DNA of 13,268 bases from Bacteroidales bacterium (GCA_026988445.1 JALSLF010000362.1:1-13268), one strand, 5' to 3'. Positions 7,093 through 13,268 are shown, numbered from the stretch's first letter. Program-made: numbers and translations. Notes: generated by a model not told the origin, from the letters alone.

Positions 7093-7851
7093 TTAATTTA
7101 AGGATATTGAACTATCTATTATTTTATCTTCTTGTTTAGCAATTTTCTTTTTTAACACAAATGGAACTGCTTTAAGAGGAGGCAGTGTCCAATGTACTAA
7201 AAATGTAAGAATATTGGCGGTATGTGTTTTTATAAAACTGTTATCTACTTCGTAGAATAGATTATTTTTGGCAGATATTAATACATTTCCAAGAGGAGTT
7301 TGTGTTAAAGAAAAGGGCAATACCGTTTGAAACTTTTTATAGAAATTGGCTGCCCCGGCTCTAAATACTCTTGAAGTAAATCGTGAACAATTTGTGCCTT
7401 TATAAGCAAAAGGACCGTATAAAACAGCTCCTTTATTTTGTTGATTTTTTGCAAATGTATAGGCTTTTGTAAAATCAATACCGGAATAAAATGATGCATA
7501 CATTTTACCATAACCGTGAAAGTCTTTTTGCTTTGAGAGATATAGAAGAATTTGATCTTTATTGATTATTTTGTTTTCGTCATTAAGAATTGCTTTAATG
7601 GTAATTTTCAAATTCGGGTCTGTATCATCATTTCTAACTCGACCATGTTTTACCGGAGTATGATATCTACCAAAATCAAAATATTTCAATACTCCGCTTG
7701 AGTGATTAATTAAAACTAAAGCAGAGTGTCCTGCTTTATAGTATCCGTTCTTATTAAAGCCCAGTAACTTCATTAGCGGTTCATACCAAGAGCCTACTTG
7801 TATGGCAGGTGTTTCAGGCCACGCTAACATTATAATTGTATCTTTATTCAT
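7093..7851 (-). CDS. Putative permuted NlpC/P60-like (papain-fold) enzyme, unknown substrate
   Basis: The 252-residue product is called from ATG at 7851; a TTG start at 7863 is possible but deeper inside the upstream gene. With ATG the overlap is a compact ATGAATAA. A His in YYKAGHSALVLI (His42) precedes a Cys in GTNCSRF (Cys155), which is the order seen in circularly permuted NlpC/P60 enzymes (YiiX, LRAT and related groups). Asp59, in YFDFGRYHTP, or His64 could be the third polar residue. A hydrophobic segment near 210-235 might anchor the protein in a membrane. No signal peptide is seen, so it is probably cytoplasmic. Members of this fold act as peptidases, amidases or acyltransferases; the sequence does not decide which. 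It follows the decarboxylase and precedes the small unknown gene. Confidence 0.68.
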   Translation of the reverse strand: MNKDTIIMLAWPETPAIQVGSWYEPLMKLLGFNKNGYYKAGHSALVLINHSSGVLKYFDFGRYHTPVKHGRVRNDDTDPNLKITIKAILNDENKIINKDQILLYLSKQKDFHGYGKMYASFYSGIDFTKAYTFAKNQQNKGAVLYGPFAYKGTNCSRFTSRVFRAGAANFYKKFQTVLPFSLTQTPLGNVLISAKNNLFYEVDNSFIKTHTANILTFLVHWTLPPLKAVPFVLKKKIAKQEDKIIDSSISLN

Positions 7852-9298
7852 GATTTTCAACAATTAAGCATTTTTCTACATCTTGTTTTTGTGAGTTTTG
7901 AATGGTTTTACTTTGCAGAATATTCCCCATAGCAATAAAGTTTTCAAAAAATTCATCCAAATCACCCTCGATTAAATCAGGGTTTGAAATTACCAACCGA
8001 ATAGATACTTTGCCATTTAAATAACCATAGTTTACCATACTAATGCCTTTACGCATTAAGTTTTCACGTATCATTAAATTCAATTCATCACTATCTACCT
8101 GATTTTTACTTTTGTAGATAAAATTTATATTTAATGATTGTCTTTGGGCAAGTAATTGTAATTGATTACTGCTTTTAACCTTATTTTCGGCATAAGCTGC
8201 CAAATCAAACATTTTATTGATACGTTTTTCATAGCCTAAATCGCCATAGTAGCGCCAAGCCAACCATACTTTCAGTGCATCAACGCGTCTGCCACACTGA
8301 ACAGATTGTTTTCCCAGATTGTATTCTTCCAAATCATTGTCGTGATAAATATAATCTGTATTCAAATCGCTCAGGTTTTTCATTAAGCGATGTTTATCTT
8401 TTAATAAAAGAACCGATGCAATAAGTGGTACATTCATTAATTTATGAGGATTCCAAGTAAAAGAATCGGCTTTTTCCAAGCCTTTGAATAAATATTTATA
8501 CTTTTTGCTTAAAATAATACTGCCGCCAAATGAACCATCCACATGCATCCATAAATGATATAGATTTGCAATTTTTGCAATTTCATCAAGTGGATCAAAA
8601 CTTCCTAAAAGCGTAGTTCCGGTAGTTGCAGCTACAAAAAATGGAGTTTCGCCTTTTTCAATGCTTTTTTCTATTGCATTTTGTAAATCCGACACCAACA
8701 TTTTGCCCGAAGTATCCGATTTTATTTTATAAACCTGCCCACTGCCTATGCCTAAAATATTTGCAGCGGTATCAAAAGAATAATGTGATTGATTGGAAAC
8801 AAAAGCACTTAAAACGGGTGCCAACTGTAAACCCTTTTGTTTTACCGAAGGTAAAATTTTATTTCGTGCACTCATCATTGCCAGCATATTGGCATTACTT
8901 CCTCCTGTTGCAAAAGTTCCGCCACCATTTTCAAAACCGGCAATACTACACATCTTATTGATTAGCTCTTTTTCAATTAAAGTGGCTATTGGTGCCACTT
9001 CATAGGTGTACATCGATGTATTGGTCAATGCTGCAATTATTTCACCAATAAATGCAGGCAGATTTTCGCCTGAATACAATTGATTTAAAAATTGCTTATG
9101 ATTTGTTTTTACACTGTATTTCAAATAATTTTGAACATCAGCTAATAAAGAATTCTCATCTCCACCAGCCGGTAAAATAGAAAGATTTAGTTTTTCTTTT
9201 AATTTTCCGGGTGTTTTAAAATCAACGAGTTTACTGCCTTTTGTATTATAGTTTTTAATGTATTCAAAAAGCTGATTTAAAAGTTTATCTTTGTTCAT
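7844..9298 (-). CDS. Group II PLP-dependent decarboxylase, probable cysteine sulfinate decarboxylase
   Basis: The 484-residue cytoplasmic enzyme shows TGGSNANM (131-138), His172 (SHYS) to stack on the cofactor ring, Asp254 in HVDGSFGGS for the pyridine nitrogen, and Lys286 in TWNPHKLMNVP as the Schiff-base lysine. The WNPHK context and overall length match the glutamate / cysteine sulfinate / 2,4-diaminobutyrate decarboxylase branch. Sequence alone does not fix the substrate. The gene overlaps the cysteine dioxygenase gene by 14 bases, and the dioxygenase product is cysteine sulfinate, so conversion to hypotaurine plus CO2 is the favoured reading. Glutamate or aspartate decarboxylation are alternatives. 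Confidence 0.87.
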   Translation of the reverse strand: MNKDKLLNQLFEYIKNYNTKGSKLVDFKTPGKLKEKLNLSILPAGGDENSLLADVQNYLKYSVKTNHKQFLNQLYSGENLPAFIGEIIAALTNTSMYTYEVAPIATLIEKELINKMCSIAGFENGGGTFATGGSNANMLAMMSARNKILPSVKQKGLQLAPVLSAFVSNQSHYSFDTAANILGIGSGQVYKIKSDTSGKMLVSDLQNAIEKSIEKGETPFFVAATTGTTLLGSFDPLDEIAKIANLYHLWMHVDGSFGGSIILSKKYKYLFKGLEKADSFTWNPHKLMNVPLIASVLLLKDKHRLMKNLSDLNTDYIYHDNDLEEYNLGKQSVQCGRRVDALKVWLAWRYYGDLGYEKRINKMFDLAAYAENKVKSSNQLQLLAQRQSLNINFIYKSKNQVDSDELNLMIRENLMRKGISMVNYGYLNGKVSIRLVISNPDLIEGDLDEFFENFIAMGNILQSKTIQNSQKQDVEKCLIVENHE

Positions 9299-9989
9299 TA
9301 TGGATGTTTATTGATGTTGATGGATATTTCTTTCGCATATTTACCGGGCAACACTTATCTATGAAATTTCTTCTTATAACAAATTGTTTTTCATAAAGCG
9401 CTTGGTCATAATCCGGGCATTTTTCTTCCGAAACAATATTTTCTTTTGCTAATAATAAAAATGCACCCCCATTGGCTTTGTAAATTTTATTATCATATAA
9501 ATCATAATTACGTGCTTCGGCGGTTACTCCTTTTTCCGATTTTTGCGTATAATAAATATGTAAACTTACCGAGGGTCTTAAATTAGAATTTCCCATTTGA
9601 TGAATTGCCGAGTTATCTAAAATAGTAATTTCTCCGGCATTTAGTATTTGTTCATCTATAAGCATTAACTTATGCTTGCTTATTTCAAAAATCGAGTTTT
9701 GTACTGCTCCAAAAGAAAGAACTAAGCCCCATTGTGCTTGTCCGTGATCATGAATGGAAGTAAAATCACCGATATTCCATGACATGGTAACCATTTCAAT
9801 TTTTTTTGATTCGTAGATGATTTTTCGTCCGTAGCTTTCATTTAAAGGATGTCGAAAATTTATATAATCACTTATATCAGCAATATTTATATGCATACTA
9901 TTTACGATATAATTCAGTTCATCTTCTGACTTTACATCAGTATGTTCAAGAAGCGATATTAAACGTTTGAGTTTATCGGGAATATTCAT
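9285..9989 (-). CDS. Cysteine dioxygenase (cupin, Arg-type thiol dioxygenase)
   Basis: Oxidises L-cysteine with O2 to cysteine sulfinate at a mononuclear Fe(II) site. The start at ATG 9989 (234 residues) is preferred: it lies four bases after the preceding stop, whereas the longest frame, from 10034, would overlap the preceding gene by 41 bases. Using that numbering, His80 and His82 (SIHDHGQAQW) and His130 (SAIHQM) match the three iron ligands. Ser142-His144-Tyr146 (VSLHIYY) match the catalytic Ser-His-Tyr triad. Tyr53 and Arg55 (ESYGRKIIY) match the carboxylate-binding Tyr/Arg of true cysteine dioxygenases. Trp87 replaces the Cys that forms the Cys-Tyr crosslink in animals, so no crosslinked cofactor is expected. 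It is slightly longer than typical bacterial members, with a Lys/Cys-rich tail. Confidence 0.88.
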   Translation of the reverse strand: MNIPDKLKRLISLLEHTDVKSEDELNYIVNSMHINIADISDYINFRHPLNESYGRKIIYESKKIEMVTMSWNIGDFTSIHDHGQAQWGLVLSFGAVQNSIFEISKHKLMLIDEQILNAGEITILDNSAIHQMGNSNLRPSVSLHIYYTQKSEKGVTAEARNYDLYDNKIYKANGGAFLLLAKENIVSEEKCPDYDQALYEKQFVIRRNFIDKCCPVNMRKKYPSTSINIHNEQR

Positions 9990-9993
9990 TAGT

Positions 9994-10200
9994 TCAGGAA
10001 TTAAAGTGTTTGATAATATCTTTACCGTAAGCAATCAGCTTCCTGCCTTTGTATAAGGCTGGAACAATTGGGCTTACACAGCTTTTATTTTTTTGCTTTT
10101 CAATATTTTTTATGCTTATGGAAACGTTCATTTCGTTCAATCTTTTTAGTATAGAGATACAATTTGGGCATGTCGGACTAATACAGAGCGAGTAATTCAT
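9994..10200 (-). CDS. Small glutaredoxin-like protein
   Basis: The 68-residue protein has the minimal glutaredoxin layout: beta strand, CPNC active site (Cys11-Cys14), helix, then a Val-Pro cis-proline (Pro47, in SPIVPALYKG) and the terminal YGKDIIKHF segment that resembles the C-terminal part of NrdH/Grx proteins. Additional Cys6 and Cys41 are present. It is shorter than typical glutaredoxins (about 80 residues). It is the first gene of the six-gene unit and is followed four bases later by cysteine dioxygenase, which suggests reduction of cystine or of a thiol partner for that pathway. The partner is unknown. Confidence 0.8.
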   Translation of the reverse strand: MNYSLCISPTCPNCISILKRLNEMNVSISIKNIEKQKNKSCVSPIVPALYKGRKLIAYGKDIIKHFNS

Positions 10201-10599
10201 TATTTATATGTTAAAAAAGATGTAAAAAGAAGAGGAATATATAATACCTAAATTAAGCGATTATCTACTTCAATAAGTACCAATCTGTTGAGTTAAAAAG
10301 ATTTACAAAAAAAGACGCTAATACATTGAAGTATTATTACTTTTTTTCTAAACTTTTTATTCTCAATATCTTGGCACTTCTTTTTTTACATAATCGCTCA
10401 ATATAGGTAACAGGCAAGGGCAGACTAGAGAAGCCTAATTCCAAAATATCTGCCACCAACCTGTTGCATTAATTTTAATACTCTAAGTAGATAATTGTTT
10501 CTTTATTTCAATTTATCCGGCAATTAAGGTTTCCGGTTTTTATCAAATTATTAAATAATTACCCTGTCTGCAAATAAACTCTTTAAATATCTATTGACT
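10201..10599. other. Repeat-rich non-coding region with nested inverted repeats
   Basis: No full gene is visible in these 399 bases. The stretch holds several ordered repeats. AGCGATTAT (10256-10264) is inverted at 10390-10398. ATTATCTACTT (10260-10270) is inverted at 10485-10495. ACCAAtCTGTTGagTTAA (10279-10296) is repeated directly, with three changes, at 10455-10472. AACAGG (10409-10414) pairs with CCTGTT (10460-10465) around an inner GGCAGA (10419-10424) and TCTGCC (10449-10454) helix. TAATAC-N6-GTATTA (10319-10336) is another small stem. A stop-free minus-strand frame of 43 codons (10468-10340) has no ATG. It may be a remnant mobile element or the leader of the glutaredoxin-first operon; I cannot decide. 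Confidence 0.45.
10409..10465. repeat. Nested two-helix hairpin
   Basis: The outer stem AACAGG/CCTGTT and the inner stem GGCAGA/TCTGCC are coaxially arranged with a small internal loop (4 and 5 bases) and a 24-base terminal loop. Both stems are perfect and GC-richer than the surroundings. It could be a structured RNA or a transposon-end structure; no known riboswitch consensus was recognised. Confidence 0.5.
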
Positions 10600-11043
10600 T
10601 TATAGGTAAGCATTTATTTTTGCTTCCATTTCATCAAGATTTTGCGAGTTTTTTAATTTGCCAATTACTTTTTTGTTCTCTAAATCATAAAGAACTATAA
10701 AGCCGGTACCTTTGTAAGCGTTTAAAACAGACTCTAAACCTTCGGCTTTAGCCAAGTCTTGTGTTTTTTGTTTGCTAGTATCATCGGTAAAATCAAATAC
10801 TACGAAAGCAACCTCTTTGTCTTTGAATTCTTTTTTTAATTCCGAAATTTTCGGCTCTAACTTTTTACATGCGCCACAGTAGTCGGCATGAAATTTTATT
10901 GCTGCTACTTTTGCCGATGCAGTTGTACACTCAGATTTATCGTGTTTTTTTGCCGTCGTGTTGTCATCACATTGTGCATTCACAGTATAAGATGTAAACA
11001 TAAATACTGCTGCAATCATTAAAATACTTAATAACTTTTTCAT
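10600..11043 (-). CDS. Secreted thioredoxin-like protein
   Basis: The 147-residue product has a signal peptide (1-24, ending VNAQ) and a thioredoxin fold with a CGAC active site (Cys56 and Cys59, in FHADYCGACKKLEP). Two further cysteines, Cys25 and Cys39, lie in the mature N-terminus. At the position where thioredoxins have an Xaa-Pro cis-proline before the next strand, the sequence is TGFIVLYD, with Gly-Phe and no proline, so substrate binding may be atypical. The gene is divergent from the oxidase/NO reductase genes and has its own Crp/Fnr-type box. A role in assembling or protecting periplasmic metal or heme proteins of that complex is plausible but inferred only from position. Confidence 0.88.
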   Translation of the reverse strand: MKKLLSILMIAAVFMFTSYTVNAQCDDNTTAKKHDKSECTTASAKVAAIKFHADYCGACKKLEPKISELKKEFKDKEVAFVVFDFTDDTSKQKTQDLAKAEGLESVLNAYKGTGFIVLYDLENKKVIGKLKNSQNLDEMEAKINAYL

Positions 11044-11080
11044 TTCTTTTACTTTTTGGTTTTACAAAATTTATATAGAG

Positions 11081-11128
11081 CAAAAATACGATGCTTTTCA
11101 GCATATTTTTGTCACCTAAATGACAAAA
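11081..11128 (-). promoter_or_regulatory. Putative Crp/Fnr-type box and promoter of the secreted thioredoxin gene
   Basis: A perfect 22-bp palindrome, TTTTGTCA-CCTAAA-TGACAAAA, lies at 11107-11128. Its TGTCA-N6-TGACA core has the spacing of Crp-type sites (TGTGA-N6-TCACA). The centre is 29 nt upstream, on the minus strand, of TATTTTTG (11088-11081), an exact match to TAnnTTTG. The start site would then be about 30 bases before the ATG. This is the best of the four similar sites in the window. Confidence 0.65.
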
Positions 11129-11200
11129 GCCCCATTCTTTTGTAATATCTGAATAAATTTCATTTAATATTTGCTGTTATTTAGCAGAATTACATAAAAC

Positions 11201-11244
11201 ATGATAATTATCATTTGTGTAATTCACAGATTTTTTTAATTTAG
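11201..11244 (+). promoter_or_regulatory. Putative Fnr-like box and promoter of the oxidase/NO reductase genes
   Basis: A perfect palindrome, ATGAT-AATT-ATCAT (11201-11214), matches the Fnr consensus TTGAT-N4-ATCAA except for the outermost base of each half. TAATTTAG (11237-11244), one base off TAnnTTTG, starts exactly 29 nt from its centre. The leader would be about 140 nt. A partial Fur-like reading (GATAATTATC) is an alternative for the palindrome. Confidence 0.5.
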
Positions 11245-11247
11245 TAC

Positions 11248-11260
11248 TCTGATAATCAGA
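11248..11260. promoter_or_regulatory. Palindrome TCTGATAATCAGA near the predicted start site
   Basis: This perfect 13-bp inverted repeat falls at the predicted start of transcription of the plus-strand unit. TCAGA recurs at 11271-11275. It could be an operator for a repressor; no known regulator consensus was recognised. Confidence 0.3.
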
Positions 11261-11320
11261 ATAATATATTCAGATATTAATATCTTAATTGTCTAAGCTC
11301 TTTTTTTCTTCAATTAAGAA

Positions 11321-11350
11321 TTGATAGAATATATTAGGCTGTAATATTTG
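11321..11350 (+). promoter_or_regulatory. Possible second, housekeeping-type promoter of the oxidase/NO reductase genes
   Basis: TTG (11321-11323), 19 bases, then AATATTTG (11343-11350) resembles the Bacteroidetes TTTG-N19-TAnnTTTG promoter. It sits about 40 bases before the ATG. A 15-bp palindrome, TCAATT-AAG-AATTGA (11310-11324), overlaps its -33 position. Confidence 0.4.
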
Positions 11351-11389
11351 TAATGAGCATTTAATTTACTAACTTAAACATGTATAATT

Positions 11390-11938
11390 ATGATTGATTC
11401 ATCAGTTGTTTTAAATGGCCAAACAATTGCATATACCCTCTATGCAATTGCTGTTTTACTTTTTATGGCATGGTTTGCCATAAAAATTACATCAGAGGGA
11501 AAAGCCGGAGTATTAAAAACTAAACTTTTTATTGTTCTGGTTATTATTTTAACAGTAATCGGGGTTTCATTGCACATTACAACAAGTGCTACAATTCCTT
11601 GGGTAACTATTGACCTCAATCGAGGCGATTATACTCCTGACGAAACCTTCAATATTACTATTGTTGATCATGAATTTAAACTTCCGGAGGAAAAACTTAC
11701 AGCGAAAGTAGGTGAACTGGTATTGTTTGATGTAAAAACAGAAGATTTAACTTATGGTTTTGGTATTTTTAGAGAAGATAATACGATGGTTTGTCAGATG
11801 CAGGTAGTTCCGGGTCATAGAAATGATTTATTGTGGAAATTTGAAAAACCCGGTAAATATACTATTCGCTCCACTGAGTACTCCGGACCCAAAGGTCATA
11901 AAATGATTTTGAAAAATGCTTTAATAATCACCGAATAA
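11390..11938 (+). CDS. Cytochrome c oxidase subunit II-like protein lacking the CuA site
   Basis: The 182-residue membrane protein has two transmembrane helices (about 12-32 and 45-63) and a C-terminal periplasmic cupredoxin domain (about 85-182). This is the subunit II layout of heme-copper oxidases. The CuA motif is altered: the usual first His is Tyr122 (DLTYGF), and the C-x-E-x-C pair is Ser161-x-Glu163-x-Ser165. His170 and Met172 remain nearby, but the His is one residue out of register. Copper binding of the CuA type is therefore not expected. Loss of CuA in a subunit II is known from quinol oxidases and from some divergent nitric oxide reductases. The gene is followed 25 bases later by subunit I on the same strand. 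Electrons presumably come from quinol or another donor; this is inference. Confidence 0.87.
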   Translation: MIDSSVVLNGQTIAYTLYAIAVLLFMAWFAIKITSEGKAGVLKTKLFIVLVIILTVIGVSLHITTSATIPWVTIDLNRGDYTPDETFNITIVDHEFKLPEEKLTAKVGELVLFDVKTEDLTYGFGIFREDNTMVCQMQVVPGHRNDLLWKFEKPGKYTIRSTEYSGPKGHKMILKNALIITE

Positions 11939-11963
11939 TTATTAACCTGAAAATTTGAATATT

Positions 11964-13268
11964 ATGAGTTTTAAAGATACATTTATGAATGGAGAGCAAG
12001 GCTTGTTTAAACCCGATGGTTTAACTCCTATGCAAAAATTAGCTTTGCGCTTTGTAGTTACCGGAGTTTTATTTTACGGATTATCTGCCATTGAAGGTAT
12101 GATTATGCGTATGTATGCAATATCGCCTATACCCGGTATTAACGCCGAACATTATTTTGCCATTTTAACGGCTCACCCTCTGGTAGGAATTTTTGGCTCC
12201 TCCTACTCGATTGTTTTTGGTGCATTTTTGTTCTTGGTGCCTTATTTAATGAAAAAGCCTCTTTGGAGTATTAAATTAGGAAATTGGAGCTTTATATTGG
12301 TTACATTTGGTACTTTGACTTTCTGGGGTGCCGGATTTATTGCACATTATGCTCCTTTATATACTTTATATTGGCCCTTGCCTGCCGACTTTTCTCAGTT
12401 TGGACCGGTTGGTGGAGCAATATTTATTTTGGGCATTGCTTTAGTAATGGTGGGTACCTTATTTTTTGTAGTAAATATTTTTAAAACCATTACTTATACA
12501 CCTGAGGGACATGAAAAAGTAGATGGTAAAGCAATGTTTTGGTCGGCTGTTGGTTTTCGTTGGAAAGAAAGTATTTTTAGAAAGAAAAGCAAACGTGAAG
12601 AAAATTTAACATCTTTACCTGTTGCTGCTATCGCCAGAGGAACAGTAGATACATTTTTAAATGCTGCTATAATTACTTTTACCGGTGTATTAATTTTGGT
12701 TTATATGGTAGCTGCTATTTTGGGATACAATCTTGAAAACACGGCAATTGATGCTTTACTTTACAAGAACTGGTTTTGGTGGGGCTTAGACCTTATTGCC
12801 GATGGTTTAGTTTTGATTTTTGTGGCAGGTACTTGGTATTTATTAGCTATGCTAATAACCGGTAAAGATTTATATATGGCACGCATTGCCCGTTTAGCTC
12901 TTTGGGTTGAAATGATTGTTTCGTGGACCGTTTGGTCGCATCATTTACTATCCGATCAAGCACAACCTGCTATTTTAAAAATCGTTTCGGGCGAGTTGGT
13001 TACTGCTTTTGAACTGATTACCCAAGGTTTAGCATTTTTTATTACCTTAATTACTTTATGGAGTGCGCGTCCGTTGAAAATGACCAATCCACTGAAATTC
13101 TTATTGGGTGGTTTATTAGGTTTCGGATTAGCTGTTCCTGCAGGAATTATTCAGGCAGATATAGGACTAAACCGTATTCTACATAATACACAATGGATTA
13201 TTGGCCCACACGTACACGTAGCTATTTTGGTTGGTTTAACCATGACTTTATATTCAGCTATTTATTTC
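11964..13268 (+). CDS. Heme-copper oxidase superfamily subunit I, divergent NO reductase type (3' end beyond window)
   Basis: Open from ATG 11964 to the window end (435 codons, no stop). It is strongly hydrophobic, with many membrane helices. Ligands in order: His71 (LTAHPLVG, low-spin heme), His326-His327 (VWSHHLL, active-site metal), and His407, His416 and His418 in LHNTQWIIGPHVHV (heme region). In the helix where oxidases have HPEVY and cNOR has HLWVE, this protein has WWGLDLIADG: Asp276 stands in place of the metal-binding His and Asp280 in place of the Tyr/Glu. The Tyr needed for O2 reduction is thus absent. A His-to-Asp change here is, as I recall, a trait of non-canonical NO reductases described by Hemp and co-workers. 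Together with CuA loss in subunit II and nap genes nearby, NO reduction to N2O is the favoured role; which subfamily is not settled. Confidence 0.88.
   Translation, partial: MSFKDTFMNGEQGLFKPDGLTPMQKLALRFVVTGVLFYGLSAIEGMIMRMYAISPIPGINAEHYFAILTAHPLVGIFGSSYSIVFGAFLFLVPYLMKKPLWSIKLGNWSFILVTFGTLTFWGAGFIAHYAPLYTLYWPLPADFSQFGPVGGAIFILGIALVMVGTLFFVVNIFKTITYTPEGHEKVDGKAMFWSAVGFRWKESIFRKKSKREENLTSLPVAAIARGTVDTFLNAAIITFTGVLILVYMVAAILGYNLENTAIDALLYKNWFWWGLDLIADGLVLIFVAGTWYLLAMLITGKDLYMARIARLALWVEMIVSWTVWSHHLLSDQAQPAILKIVSGELVTAFELITQGLAFFITLITLWSARPLKMTNPLKFLLGGLLGFGLAVPAGIIQADIGLNRILHNTQWIIGPHVHVAILVGLTMTLYSAIYF

Noticed and set aside
9990..10034. Upstream start for cysteine dioxygenase at 10034
   Set aside because: It would add 15 residues and overlap the glutaredoxin-like gene by 41 bases; ATG at 9989, four bases after the preceding stop, fits the operon and the family better.
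10201..10300. A Crp/Fnr-type box for the glutaredoxin-first operon
   Set aside because: At the expected 29-nt distance from the TAATTTAG octamer on the minus strand no palindrome of this type is present.
10521..10541. CCGG...CCGG as a terminator for the secreted thioredoxin gene
   Set aside because: The stem is only four base pairs and is not followed by a T-run on the minus strand.
12284..12484. 66-codon plus-strand frame inside the subunit I gene
   Set aside because: It lies in another frame of the heme-copper subunit I gene, which reads open through the whole region with correct motifs.
1..13268. CRISPR array, tRNA or rRNA genes
   Set aside because: No regularly spaced repeats and no cloverleaf or rRNA-like stretches were seen on either strand.

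Overview
The DNA is AT-rich. Its promoters resemble the Bacteroidetes -7 element (TAnnTTTG), Shine-Dalgarno sequences are largely absent, and the protein families are typical of the phylum, so the window most likely comes from a Bacteroidetes genome. The organism is probably facultatively anaerobic and respires nitrogen oxides. This placement is an inference from signals and families, not from a marker gene.

Layout. (1) 1-2923, minus strand: napA (periplasmic nitrate reductase) followed 18 bases later by the start of a napG-like ferredoxin gene. The A-then-G order is that of the epsilonproteobacterial type of nap cluster. (2) 2924-3426: a 503-base gap holding a 177-base foldback element and, further upstream, a putative napA promoter. 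(3) 3427-4757: a divergent pair, an outer-membrane barrel protein (minus) and a DUF2461 protein (plus), then a rho-independent terminator. (4) 4921-5940, minus: a YceI family protein and a membrane-anchored OB-fold protein. (5) 6021-10200, minus: a tightly packed six-gene unit. It encodes a glutaredoxin-like protein, a cysteine dioxygenase, a group II PLP decarboxylase that is probably a cysteine sulfinate decarboxylase, a protein resembling a permuted NlpC/P60 enzyme, a small unknown protein and a secreted rhodanese-thioredoxin fusion. (6) 10201-10599: a 399-base non-coding stretch with several inverted and direct repeats. (7) 10600-11043, minus: a secreted thioredoxin-like protein. (8) 11390-13268, plus: a cytochrome oxidase subunit II-like gene without its CuA ligands, then a heme-copper oxidase superfamily subunit I gene that runs off the window. 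In subunit I one active-site histidine is replaced by aspartate, which points to a divergent nitric oxide reductase.

How the parts fit. Four transcription units (napA, the YceI pair, the secreted thioredoxin, and the oxidase/NO reductase pair) each carry a palindrome in the spacing register of Crp/Fnr family sites. In every case the palindrome centre lies exactly 29 nt upstream of a TAnnTTTG-like element, which is about position -41.5. This suggests one local redox or nitrogen-oxide regulon. The cysteine-to-hypotaurine unit lies inside this region; no such palindrome was found at the one promoter-like element examined upstream of it, and its dioxygenase needs O2, so it is likely controlled separately.
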